Origin: Fidelibacterota bacterium SCGC AAA003-L08
GTDB taxonomy: Bacteria > Fidelibacterota > Marinisomatia > SCGC-AAA003-L08 > D37C17
Direction of reading: 5' to 3'
NCBI GenBank assembly: GCA_000405805.1
Contig: ASPJ01000012.1
Coordinates: 1-33,092, forward strand
DNA: 33,092 nucleotides
Shown piece after piece: positions 22,124 to 30,880 of the stretch (positions are counted from its first letter, which is position 1; the number at the start of each line of letters is the position of its first letter). The position numbers and the translations under genes are program-made. The notes below the pieces were generated by a model, which had not been told where the DNA came from, did no database searches, and saw only the letters and a list, made by a program, of their open reading frames with translations.

Positions 22124-23068
22124 TTAAAGATTTTCGCTAATCCAGTCATCATCAACAAATTTTGATAAATAATTTCTTATTGAGTCGGGAAGTATTATTA
22201 AACATTTATCATTTTTATTTAAATTTTTAGCTGCAGATAATGCTGCCCAAACAGCAGAACCAGATGATCCGCCACACAATAGTCCCTCTTCTTTTATAAG
22301 TCTTCGAGCCATAGTAAAGGAGTCTTTATCATTAGATTTAATATATTGATCAATCAATGAATTATCTAATACATCAGGAAAAAAATCATATCCAATACCT
22401 TCTACATGATATGGAAATATCTCATCTCCACCTCCAAGTATTGAGCCTTTAGGATCTACTCCAACAATTTGTATATCATGGTTATATTCTTTGATTCGTT
22501 TAGCAATCCCTGATATTGTTCCCCCAGTTCCAACCCCAGCAACAATCATTTTTAAATTTTCTCCTAAATCATTTAGTATTTCATTTGCTGTATATTTATA
22601 ATGTGCATTAGGGTTGTCCATATTAGAATATTGATCTAATATATGAGAATTTGGTATTTCTTGATTTAATTTTTTTGCAAGGCTAATATGACTATCTGGA
22701 TCATCCCATGCAGCTTCAGTAGGAGTTCTGTATATTTTAGCACCCAATGCTTTAAGTACTACTTCCTTTTCTTTACTCATTTTTTCAGGCATTGTTATAA
22801 TCATTTTATAGCCTTTGACAGCTGCTGCCAACGCCAATCCTATCCCCGTATTCCCAGATGTTGGCTCAATAAGTACATCCCCAGGTTTTATTCTGCCTAT
22901 CTTTTCAGCCTGCTCAATCATATTGACTGCAATACGATCTTTTACAGATCCTCCAGCATTAAAAAACTCACATTTGGCATATAGCTGGCAATCTAAGTCT
23001 GCACCAATCTTATTTAATTTTACTATAGGAGTGTTCCCAACAGCCTTTAGAATATCACTTATAACCAT
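22124..23068 (-). CDS. PLP-dependent cystathionine beta-synthase / cysteine synthase family enzyme
   Basis: A 314-residue fold-type II PLP enzyme. The PLP lysine is Lys43 in GGSVKDRIA. The substrate loop is PTSGNTG (residues 69-75), and the phosphate-binding loop is GVGTGGTISGIAKR. The late sequence favours cystathionine beta-synthase over CysK: VEGIGYDFFPDVLD, CGGSSGSAVWAAL and LPDSIRNYLSKFVDDDW are CBS-type. No C-terminal CBS regulatory domains are present, as in many bacterial enzymes. The reaction is probably serine plus homocysteine to cystathionine (transsulfuration), or cysteine formation from an activated serine. It follows the RNA methyltransferase gene after three bases. Confidence 0.93.
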   Translation of the reverse strand: MVISDILKAVGNTPIVKLNKIGADLDCQLYAKCEFFNAGGSVKDRIAVNMIEQAEKIGRIKPGDVLIEPTSGNTGIGLALAAAVKGYKMIITMPEKMSKEKEVVLKALGAKIYRTPTEAAWDDPDSHISLAKKLNQEIPNSHILDQYSNMDNPNAHYKYTANEILNDLGENLKMIVAGVGTGGTISGIAKRIKEYNHDIQIVGVDPKGSILGGGDEIFPYHVEGIGYDFFPDVLDNSLIDQYIKSNDKDSFTMARRLIKEEGLLCGGSSGSAVWAALSAAKNLNKNDKCLIILPDSIRNYLSKFVDDDWISENL

Positions 23069-23071
23069 CCA

Positions 23072-23839
23072 TTAATCCTTTATATTACGTTTTACATGAG
23101 AGAGGAAAATACCTCCCGCCATAGCAACATTTAAACTTTCAATATTTCCATCTTTAGGAATTGTTATATTATAATCAATAAATTTACGGACTTTATCAGA
23201 TATTCCATGAGCTTCATTGCCTAGAATAACTGCCCATTTATCTGGCACATCCCAATTATATAAATTTTTTCCTATTATATCAGCTCCTATAATATCAAAA
23301 TTATTTTTTTTTAGTATTTCCATATGTTGAGCTATATCAATTGAAATTATATTGATGTAAAAATGAGCACCCATTGCAGATCTAATTACTTTTGAATTAT
23401 ATGGATCAATTGAATTTCCAGATAAATATATGTTTTTTAATCCAAACCAATCTGCTGTACGTATAATATTCCCTAAATTACCTGGGTCGGATATAGAATC
23501 TAATATTAATTGATGATTATATTCATAATCCTCAGTTTTTTTAGGCATATTAATAACAGCAATTACACCTTGATTATTCATAGAATCTGATAATTGATTT
23601 ATATCTTTTTCAGAGGCTTCTATTAATTTTATATTTTGGTTTTCACATGCATTAATAAGATGATGATTATTGTTATTATTTACAAATTTTTTAGAATAAT
23701 AAATTGATTCAATCAATACATGTGCTTTTATGGATTCATTAATCAACCTATAACCTTCAATTAATAATAAGTTCTCTTTTAATCTGTATTTTTTTATTTT
23801 TAAAGAACTTAAATATTTTAATTTATTTTTTGATATCAT
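23072..23839 (-). CDS. TrmH/SpoU-family RNA 2'-O-methyltransferase
   Basis: A 255-residue SPOUT-class enzyme that transfers methyl from SAM to a ribose 2'-OH in rRNA or tRNA. The N-terminal substrate-binding part has LLIEGYRLINESIK. The catalytic trefoil-knot domain shows motif 1 in SDPGNLGNIIRTADWFG (about residues 117-133, with the catalytic arginine). Motif 2 is AVILGNEAHGIS, and motif 3 is ESLNVAMAGGIFL. It resembles the RlmB/TsnR-like group, but the exact nucleotide target cannot be read from sequence. It overlaps the xthA gene by four bases. Confidence 0.94.
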   Translation of the reverse strand: MISKNKLKYLSSLKIKKYRLKENLLLIEGYRLINESIKAHVLIESIYYSKKFVNNNNNHHLINACENQNIKLIEASEKDINQLSDSMNNQGVIAVINMPKKTEDYEYNHQLILDSISDPGNLGNIIRTADWFGLKNIYLSGNSIDPYNSKVIRSAMGAHFYINIISIDIAQHMEILKKNNFDIIGADIIGKNLYNWDVPDKWAVILGNEAHGISDKVRKFIDYNITIPKDGNIESLNVAMAGGIFLSHVKRNIKD

Positions 23840-24621
23840 ATATTTATTTCCAATACAACTGGGGCATGGTCTGACCCCATGATTTTATTAAAAATTACTG
23901 AAGATATTAATTGGTCCTTTAAAATATTTGATATACAAAAATAATCTATTCTCCACCCAATATTACGTTCTCTTGCTTGTCTCATATAACTCCACCAGGT
24001 ATAATGTCCTTCTTCTTGATTTAAAAAACGGAAAGTATCTATTAATTGAGAATTAGCTATATTATCAAATCGTTCTCGTTCCTTATCAGTGAATCCAGCA
24101 TTACCAGGGAAACTATTTTTTGTTTTATTAGTAGAGGGGTTGGCTAAATCAATTTCTTGATAGGCAACATTTAAGTCTCCACAAAAAATTACAGGTTTAT
24201 GCTTTTCTAAGTTTTTAATATATTTTAAGAATGCAGGGTCCCATTCATTATATCTATAATCTAATCTTGATAAATCTCGCTTGGAATTTGGAGTATATAC
24301 AGTGACTAAATAATAATTATTAAATTCTAAAGTTATAACGCGTCCTTCACTATCTTGGATGTACTTTTCTATACCATATGTAATATTTAAAGGTTCTATT
24401 CTTGAAAAGATTGCAGTTCCTGAGTAACCTTTTTTTTCAGCAGAATTCCAATATTTATATTTATATTCAGGTAATATTTCATCTACTTGTTCTTGGTGTG
24501 CTTTGGTTTCCTGCAAACAAATTATATTAGGCTCAATGGATTCCATTGAATCCACGAACCCTTTTTTAATGCAAGCTCTAATCCCATTTACATTCCAGGA
24601 TAATATTTTAATTTTATTCAT
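23836..24621 (-). CDS. xthA: Exodeoxyribonuclease III / AP endonuclease
   Basis: A 261-residue member of the exonuclease-endonuclease-phosphatase fold, acting in base excision repair at abasic sites. Signatures in order are ILSWNVNGIRA, IICLQETKAHQEQ (metal-binding Glu), YSGTAIFSR, FCGDLNVAYQEIDLANP (catalytic Asp and Asn) and AGFTDKERERF. The last two are HYTWWSYMRQARERNIGWRI and GSDHAPVVLEI (catalytic Asp-His). The C-terminal motifs are those of ExoIII/APE1 enzymes. It overlaps thiI by eight bases and the trmH-family gene by four, consistent with one transcript. Confidence 0.96.
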   Translation of the reverse strand: MNKIKILSWNVNGIRACIKKGFVDSMESIEPNIICLQETKAHQEQVDEILPEYKYKYWNSAEKKGYSGTAIFSRIEPLNITYGIEKYIQDSEGRVITLEFNNYYLVTVYTPNSKRDLSRLDYRYNEWDPAFLKYIKNLEKHKPVIFCGDLNVAYQEIDLANPSTNKTKNSFPGNAGFTDKERERFDNIANSQLIDTFRFLNQEEGHYTWWSYMRQARERNIGWRIDYFCISNILKDQLISSVIFNKIMGSDHAPVVLEINI

Positions 24622-25783
24622 AAAATGAAATACTCTCTACGGTTACATTTGAAATTAATTGATGATATAAATCATCTAGATTAAGTGTTTTTTCTATTTT
24701 CCTAATAGTTTCTACATTAGCACTAGTTGAAGGATGTGGAGGAACAAAAAACGAACAGCAATCTTCGTAAGGCTCAATTGATATATCATATGTCTCAATT
24801 TCAATTGCAATATTAACTATTTCTTCTTTATTCATACCAGCCAGTGGTCGTAAAACAGGGATATCAATAGAATCAGATGCGGCACGAATATTTGAAATTG
24901 TTTGTGAAGCTACTTGGCCTATATTTTCTCCTGTAATTAATGCATTTATACCTAACTTATCTGCAAGTAGTTTTGATATTGCATACATTGCTTTTCTAAA
25001 TAAGATAACCCAGTATTTATCTATACTGTTTTCCATAATTTTTTGTTGAATTTCTAATAAAGGAATATTGTAAAGATTACATTCGATTTGATATTTTGAT
25101 AGTTGTGATAATATTTTTCGAACATTATTTATAGATTGTTTCGATGTTGATGGAACACTGTGAAAATGTACATAATCAATTTTTACACCTCTTTTAAGCA
25201 ATAAAAATGATGCGACAGGGGAATCTATTCCAGAAGAGATTAAACTCAGAGCTTTTTCACCAGTTCCAATAGGCAAACCTCCATAACCAGATATTTTCTT
25301 ATATCCTATATATGCTTCTCCATTTACTAATTCAATAATAATATTTAAATCAGGATTTCCTAGATTAACATTCTTGGCAGTAGTTTCAACAACATTAGCC
25401 CCAATTAATTGATTAAGCTCAGGAGATGTTAAATGGAAATTTTTATCTTGTCTTTTTGTGGAGATTCTAAATGTTTTAAAATTTAGATTAGATATTTGTT
25501 TTTGAACTTCTTTATTTATGTCATTTTCATTTAATTTTACAATTGACATTAAGTAGGCATGTTTTAATCCCATTACATTTTTTAATCTTTCCTGATATTG
25601 CACGTATTGGTTAGAATCAATTCCAAACACTAATATTCGAGCGGCCTTAAGTTGCACTTTTGTATATGGAAGATTAACAAGCTGAGTTTCAATATTATTA
25701 ATAAATTTTTTTTCAAACCAAGATCGATTATCACCTTTGAGGCCTATTTCATGATAATGGATTAAAATACATTGAGGGTTCAT
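24614..25783 (-). CDS. thiI: tRNA 4-thiouridine synthase ThiI (no rhodanese domain)
   Basis: A 389-residue sulfur transferase. An N-terminal ferredoxin-like plus THUMP RNA-binding region comes first (HYHEIGLKGDNRSWFEKKF, then residues to about 165). An adenylating PP-loop domain follows, with SLISSGIDSPVASFLLLKRG and HFHSVPSTS. The C-terminal ALITGENIGQVASQT and EPYEDCCSFFVPPHPSTSA are strongly diagnostic. It adenylates U8 of tRNA and installs sulfur; in some bacteria it also supports thiamine synthesis. The C-terminal rhodanese domain of the E. coli enzyme is absent, as in many lineages, so sulfur transfer must use other cysteines. It overlaps hisS by four bases. Confidence 0.96.
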   Translation of the reverse strand: MNPQCILIHYHEIGLKGDNRSWFEKKFINNIETQLVNLPYTKVQLKAARILVFGIDSNQYVQYQERLKNVMGLKHAYLMSIVKLNENDINKEVQKQISNLNFKTFRISTKRQDKNFHLTSPELNQLIGANVVETTAKNVNLGNPDLNIIIELVNGEAYIGYKKISGYGGLPIGTGEKALSLISSGIDSPVASFLLLKRGVKIDYVHFHSVPSTSKQSINNVRKILSQLSKYQIECNLYNIPLLEIQQKIMENSIDKYWVILFRKAMYAISKLLADKLGINALITGENIGQVASQTISNIRAASDSIDIPVLRPLAGMNKEEIVNIAIEIETYDISIEPYEDCCSFFVPPHPSTSANVETIRKIEKTLNLDDLYHQLISNVTVESISFYE

Positions 25784-27039
25784 CCTTTAATAAAATAATT
25801 TATTATTTTATCCATATCCATATTGATTTGCTCTCCATTCTGCATATTTTTAATAATAGCAGTATTAGATTTAATCTCATCTTCACCTATAATAATAGAA
25901 TAATTTGCATTTAGTCGATTTGCTTCACGCATTTGTGAGCGCATACTTCTTCGCAATGTTTCAGTAATAACAGATAGGTTACATTTATTTCTAATATTAT
26001 TAGCTAAATTCATCCCAGGGCTTAAAGCATCACTACTTATAAGAATCATAAATATATCGATTGATTTATGGCTTCGTTGGATTTGATTTTCCAGAGTCAT
26101 TATTATTCTTTCAATGCCTGCTGCAAATCCAACGGCAGGAGTTGAAGTTCCGCCCAATTGCTCAACTAATTCATCATAACGACCTCCACCACATAATGCA
26201 TCTTGAGAACCAAGAGAGGACGATTTGATTTCAAATGTAGTACGCGTATAATAATCTAATCCCCGAACTAATTTTTGATTATGAGTATATTGTATTCCAG
26301 AATCATTAAGTATTGAGCATACATTGTCAAAATGTAATCTATCTTCTTTACTGATATAATCATAAATAGTAGGAGCAGTTTCATTAACAATTTCTCTGCA
26401 TTTTAAATCTTTTGAATCAAATAAACGAAGAGGATTTTTATCTAATCTTTGTTTATCAATAGCAGAAAAATCCTGGCGATATTTATTTAATAAATCTTGC
26501 AGGATAGTTATATATGCTCCTCTTATAGACTTGCTTCCTATTGTATTAATTTCCAAACTAATATCATCCAGTCCCAGTGACTGTAGAAATGTAAATGCCA
26601 TAATAATTATTTCAGCATCTTGTTCTGGGAATTTAGAACCAAATACCTCTACTCCAAATTGATGGAATTGTCGCTGTCTTCCTTTTTGAGGTCTTTCTCT
26701 TCTAAATAATGCATCAATATAATATAGTTTATTAATGGGATTAGATTTGCCTAATTCATGTTGTATATATGCTCTAGTAACAGGTGCTGTTAACTCAGGT
26801 TTTAAAGTTAAATTATTTCCACCTTGATCTATCCAAGAGTACATTTCTTTATTAACAATATCAGTCTCAGATCCAACACTCCTTTTAAATAAATCAGATT
26901 CTTCAAATGCCGGCGTGCGAATTTCTTTATATCCAAATTGCTGATTAAAATGATGTATTTTTTCTTCTAATTCTTGCCAAATAAAAGTTGTATCAGGCAA
27001 TAAATCTTTAGTTCCTTTTATGTTGCGGATTTTATTCAT
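25780..27039 (-). CDS. hisS: Histidyl-tRNA synthetase
   Basis: A 419-residue class II aminoacyl-tRNA synthetase. The N-terminus has RNIKGTKDLLPDTTFIWQEL. The class II core has LTLKPELTAPVTRAYI, then motif 2 as LFRRERPQKGRQRQFHQFGV. Histidine-binding signatures LVRGLDYYTRTTFEI and CGGGRYDELVEQLGG follow. Motif 3 lies in VGFAAGIERIIMTLE. A C-terminal anticodon-binding domain covers the last 90 or so residues (about 330-419). It attaches histidine to tRNA-His. The length is standard. The gene overlaps ptsN by one base and thiI by four. Confidence 0.97.
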   Translation of the reverse strand: MNKIRNIKGTKDLLPDTTFIWQELEEKIHHFNQQFGYKEIRTPAFEESDLFKRSVGSETDIVNKEMYSWIDQGGNNLTLKPELTAPVTRAYIQHELGKSNPINKLYYIDALFRRERPQKGRQRQFHQFGVEVFGSKFPEQDAEIIIMAFTFLQSLGLDDISLEINTIGSKSIRGAYITILQDLLNKYRQDFSAIDKQRLDKNPLRLFDSKDLKCREIVNETAPTIYDYISKEDRLHFDNVCSILNDSGIQYTHNQKLVRGLDYYTRTTFEIKSSSLGSQDALCGGGRYDELVEQLGGTSTPAVGFAAGIERIIMTLENQIQRSHKSIDIFMILISSDALSPGMNLANNIRNKCNLSVITETLRRSMRSQMREANRLNANYSIIIGEDEIKSNTAIIKNMQNGEQINMDMDKIINYFIKG

Positions 27040-27521
27040 TACTCTAAATCATCCATTAATAAATATTGATCTTCCCAATTACTTATTATATTTGAAATTT
27101 TAGTAGAATTATCAGCTTCAAGCATCAATGTCCTAATATTTGAATTCACAATCATCGATCTAAACAGTGTAATGAATTTCCGATGTTTATCAGGTTCATC
27201 CTTAGAACTTAATGATAATAGAATTATATGAGATAATTGACTATCAGGAGAATTAAAATCAAGTCCCACTTTTGATATTCCTAAAACACATGTTAATTTT
27301 TTTACCTCAATCGAAGTACTGTGAGGATATGCAACGCCTTTTCCCGCAGCTGTAGAATGGTTATTTTCTAATTCTTCAATATATGAGTATAACTTAATTG
27401 TAGCTGAAATATAGCCAAGATTTTGAACATGATTAAGCAGTTCTTGTATTGCACCATTTCTAGTATTAGACACTAAAGGGCAACATACTGTTGTTTCATT
27501 TAATAAATCAGATAAATTCAT
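27039..27521 (-). CDS. ptsN: PTS EIIA-like nitrogen regulatory protein (PtsN family)
   Basis: A 160-residue EIIA(Ntr/fructose)-type domain. The conserved phosphorylation site is His67 in GKGVAYPHSTS. Downstream family-like segments are VLGISKVGLDF, SHIILLSLSSKDEPDKHRKF and ITLFRSMI. No sugar permease or other PTS component is adjacent, which favours a regulatory over a transport role, as for PtsN in the PTS-Ntr chain that senses nitrogen and potassium status. It lies between lptD and hisS in a tightly packed run. A ptsN gene near Lpt genes also occurs in proteobacteria. Confidence 0.85.
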   Translation of the reverse strand: MNLSDLLNETTVCCPLVSNTRNGAIQELLNHVQNLGYISATIKLYSYIEELENNHSTAAGKGVAYPHSTSIEVKKLTCVLGISKVGLDFNSPDSQLSHIILLSLSSKDEPDKHRKFITLFRSMIVNSNIRTLMLEADNSTKISNIISNWEDQYLLMDDLE

Positions 27522-27577
27522 TATATTAAAATTTGATTCTTTAAAGCTATTAAATCAAAGAAAAATTATTAATTAAA

Positions 27578-30500
27578 TTAAAAGTATTTGTTTTGATCTC
27601 TTTTAGAACGTGATTCTAATTTAACATCTCTGAGATCAGGTTTTTTAACATATATATGCAAGAAATAACTTCTTCCAGGAATCCATTTAAAGCTAAACTC
27701 CCAACAATGTAGATTCCTTGTAAATACAAAGGATTGCCAACCCATTGTTTGTTTCATTAAATCAAAACCAACTCTATAACTTAATTTCCACTTTTGACTA
27801 AACCGCAAGGTAGTGTTTGTATTCAACTGAAATGTTTCTTGCCATTTCATTTCATTAGTAGTATAATCCAATTCTTTCTGTTTTTTATAAGATATACTAA
27901 AATTAGTAGACCAAAGATTTTCTGTATGTATTATAGGATTATTATGATTAGAACTATCAGCTTGAAAACCAATTAATCTCTTCCCTGAAAGGGAAATGGA
28001 GGTTGTCGCATTTAGTCTGGTTAGATAAGGGGCAGGAATACCATAGAATTCATTTCTATATTTATCAATACGCATTCCATTTTTTAGTTCATATATATCA
28101 TGTGTCAAATCAATATTAATACTTGATAAACCGGGGATTTTAGATTTAATTCTAGATGTTATTGAAGACCAATTTAAACTATCTGCAAAGGCATTATAAC
28201 TAGTATTAATTCCCCAATCTAAAATATTATTTTTTTGTGGCCCATCATCATAGTTATGTTTCGTCTGAAATAAATTTTGAATTTTAAATTTATAAATCAG
28301 TTGTTCTCTCTCAGATGTAGGGGCTACTGCACTACCGTAAAAAGGGTCAAGAAGTTTTCCATCTGATGAGAATTGAAATTCTCCCCCATTCGTAAATATG
28401 GAATTCAAATTGTAACCTAAAATAGGCTTAGTAATATTCGGGATATAGGATAATGAAAATGTTGGAGTAATAGTATGGCGGACTGCTTCTAGAGAACCAA
28501 TATTTAATGGGAAAACTCCATAAACCTTTGTATTTAATGTTGCAGACAATCCAATTGTCATTCTTCTTTTAAAACCATCTTTGATGGTATATTCTTCATT
28601 TTCATCATAATCATTATATTTAAAAATCCAATCCTCTTTTAATCCAATTCTTGTAGCAATATTTAACCATTGGAATATTTTATTAGGATATGCTAATTCT
28701 AGGTGAGTAGTAACACCATTTTTATAATCCGTTGTATCTTGCCAAGTAAAATTATTATCAGCATAAACACCTTTTTTATAATATCCAGTATGCTGGCTAG
28801 ACAGAGACCATTTTAATGCTTGGTACCATTTATCTCCATTCCCAAATAAATTGCTCGTAGAATGATAAAAATTAATCCCCGGAAAATTATTACGTATAAC
28901 AGGGAAAATTACAGACGTAGTATCTAGGGGGCTATAAGCTATTAACTCTTGTTTTTTTAAATCAGTAATATCAGATATACTAAATGACATTGAATTTCCC
29001 CAGTCTGACCATGATTTTGAATAAATCAAAGATGATTTTGATAGTTGCTTATCAATATTCTCCAATGGGTCTGATCCTGTATTATTATGAAAATCATAAT
29101 TTGAAACATAATTATAATTTATATTTAACTTTTGAGAGGGACTTATGGTATGGCTATGTTTAATATTTATTTCATATTGTTGAGTTGTTGAATCTGTTAT
29201 AATAGATTCAATATATTTGGTATCAGCAAGCTTCCTCACAAGTTTAATATCAATTTTTCCATCAATTTTATACCTCAATTTGTAGTTTATTGTATTACGA
29301 ACCCAAAAACCAATTCTATCTGCAAAATTAACTATTAGTTTTGAGTCCATATAGTCATTGGGAGCCCAATAATATCCAAGCCCATTCATTGTTGAACCAT
29401 TTGTATTATCAAATCCAAAACTAGGCATAATCCAACCACTATGTCTATCTCCCCCCTTATTAGGTAGTATGGCGAACGGGATTCCCATAATTGGGAAATC
29501 CAAAATTTTTAATATTAATGGTCTAGCGATAATCCGATCTCCGGGGATCATTTTCATATTATTGCTAAAAAATGAGTAATGGGGATGGTCTAAGTCACAA
29601 GATGTATATTGGCTTGATATTACATGATATAAATTAGGATCGTCTCGATAGATTTGTTCACCATGATAATAGGCATTGTCTACTTTAGTTTTACCTTTAT
29701 ATATTGTCCCATGTTTATCTAATAAATTGTATTTTAATGAGTCTCCCTCCATTGGTTCACCATCAGCAGTAATCACAGATGGAAGTTTGTCTGACTTTTT
29801 AATAGCATTAAGCATATTTTTATCCCAGTCAACGTGAATATAATTAGCATCTAATATCATATTTTGATATTTAATCTCTCCAGATTTATACAGATAGCTT
29901 TCCTGGGTATTAATAAAATAATCTATTTCATCAGATTTATATATAATAGTAGAATCAATTTTAGAATTTTCTGCCTCTGGTGTAAATTCTCCTCTAGCAT
30001 CCCCTCTAACATTAATTGAATTTAATTCATCATTATCAAATTTTAAATTAATCAATTCACCATTGACTGAATTAGTTCCAATTAATAATGTGCTATCAAT
30101 TGCATGATACATAGTAGATGCCATTCGGTCTAAAATTATATTTTTTACTTGATCACCTTCAAACTCAACGTCAATATTATCTCCAAGCATAATATCAACA
30201 AGCCTTTTCTGCTCTAAATTTGATTTTTTAATTTTTGCATAGATAATATTATGTGCTTTTGCATTTCCATTTATATTTATATGTGAAATTAAAGAATCAT
30301 TAAATTTAATATTGATATTATCCCCAAAAAGTTCTCTATTATCTGATGAAATAGTTGCATTATCAGCTAAGATCATTTTTTGACTTATATCATCATATTG
30401 AATATTTTTTGCTTGAATAGTTTTATTAGATCCAATAATAGTCACATCATCATTTGCAATAAATGAAGACCCTCTGTAACCAGTAGTTTCCCAAAAATGT

Positions 30501-30853
30501 AAATTAGTGGCATCTAATGTTTGATTAATTTGTCTTAATGTTACATTCCCAAATGCAAATAGAGAATCTTTATCCATCCAATAGATCATTGAGTCACATT
30601 TAAGAGTATCAGCATTGGAAATCATCTCTGTATTTCCATATAAATATAGTGTGCCCAGAGCCTTATAATGATATGCTTGATCTGTTTTTAGATATAAACT
30701 ATCATTGAAAACTTCAACATTTTCAGTAAGCTTATTTACTATAATATTATTTTCTGTATATTCTAATAATTCTCCATCAGCTTGGAATTGGAATTGACTG
30801 CTAAACAAGAAAGTTACAAGTAAATGTATTAATATTATAAATTTGGTATTCAT
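27578..30853 (-). CDS. lptD: LPS-assembly protein LptD (OstA-type outer-membrane translocon)
   Basis: A 1091-residue outer-membrane protein that inserts LPS into the outer leaflet. The signal peptide is about residues 1-19. The periplasmic jellyroll of OstA/LptA-type repeats (about residues 25-400) is recognisable from recurring 'DG-x-x-x-Y' and 'Y-x-x-N' strand patterns, such as LYLYGNTEMISNADTLKCDS and SLFAFGNVTLRQINQTLDAT. The LptD barrel begins near GDRHSGWIMPSFGFDNTNGS, followed by LGYYWAPNDYMDSKLIVN, and continues in alternating strands to a C-terminal phenylalanine. It is longer than E. coli LptD, as in FCB-group homologues. It heads the ten-gene minus-strand run and is head-to-head with the selenoprotein candidate, 27 bases apart. 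Confidence 0.92.
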   Translation of the reverse strand: MNTKFIILIHLLVTFLFSSQFQFQADGELLEYTENNIIVNKLTENVEVFNDSLYLKTDQAYHYKALGTLYLYGNTEMISNADTLKCDSMIYWMDKDSLFAFGNVTLRQINQTLDATNLHFWETTGYRGSSFIANDDVTIIGSNKTIQAKNIQYDDISQKMILADNATISSDNRELFGDNINIKFNDSLISHININGNAKAHNIIYAKIKKSNLEQKRLVDIMLGDNIDVEFEGDQVKNIILDRMASTMYHAIDSTLLIGTNSVNGELINLKFDNDELNSINVRGDARGEFTPEAENSKIDSTIIYKSDEIDYFINTQESYLYKSGEIKYQNMILDANYIHVDWDKNMLNAIKKSDKLPSVITADGEPMEGDSLKYNLLDKHGTIYKGKTKVDNAYYHGEQIYRDDPNLYHVISSQYTSCDLDHPHYSFFSNNMKMIPGDRIIARPLILKILDFPIMGIPFAILPNKGGDRHSGWIMPSFGFDNTNGSTMNGLGYYWAPNDYMDSKLIVNFADRIGFWVRNTINYKLRYKIDGKIDIKLVRKLADTKYIESIITDSTTQQYEINIKHSHTISPSQKLNINYNYVSNYDFHNNTGSDPLENIDKQLSKSSLIYSKSWSDWGNSMSFSISDITDLKKQELIAYSPLDTTSVIFPVIRNNFPGINFYHSTSNLFGNGDKWYQALKWSLSSQHTGYYKKGVYADNNFTWQDTTDYKNGVTTHLELAYPNKIFQWLNIATRIGLKEDWIFKYNDYDENEEYTIKDGFKRRMTIGLSATLNTKVYGVFPLNIGSLEAVRHTITPTFSLSYIPNITKPILGYNLNSIFTNGGEFQFSSDGKLLDPFYGSAVAPTSEREQLIYKFKIQNLFQTKHNYDDGPQKNNILDWGINTSYNAFADSLNWSSITSRIKSKIPGLSSINIDLTHDIYELKNGMRIDKYRNEFYGIPAPYLTRLNATTSISLSGKRLIGFQADSSNHNNPIIHTENLWSTNFSISYKKQKELDYTTNEMKWQETFQLNTNTTLRFSQKWKLSYRVGFDLMKQTMGWQSFVFTRNLHCWEFSFKWIPGRSYFLHIYVKKPDLRDVKLESRSKRDQNKYF

Positions 30854-30880
30854 TCTGTCCTAAATTATAAAGAGAAAATT

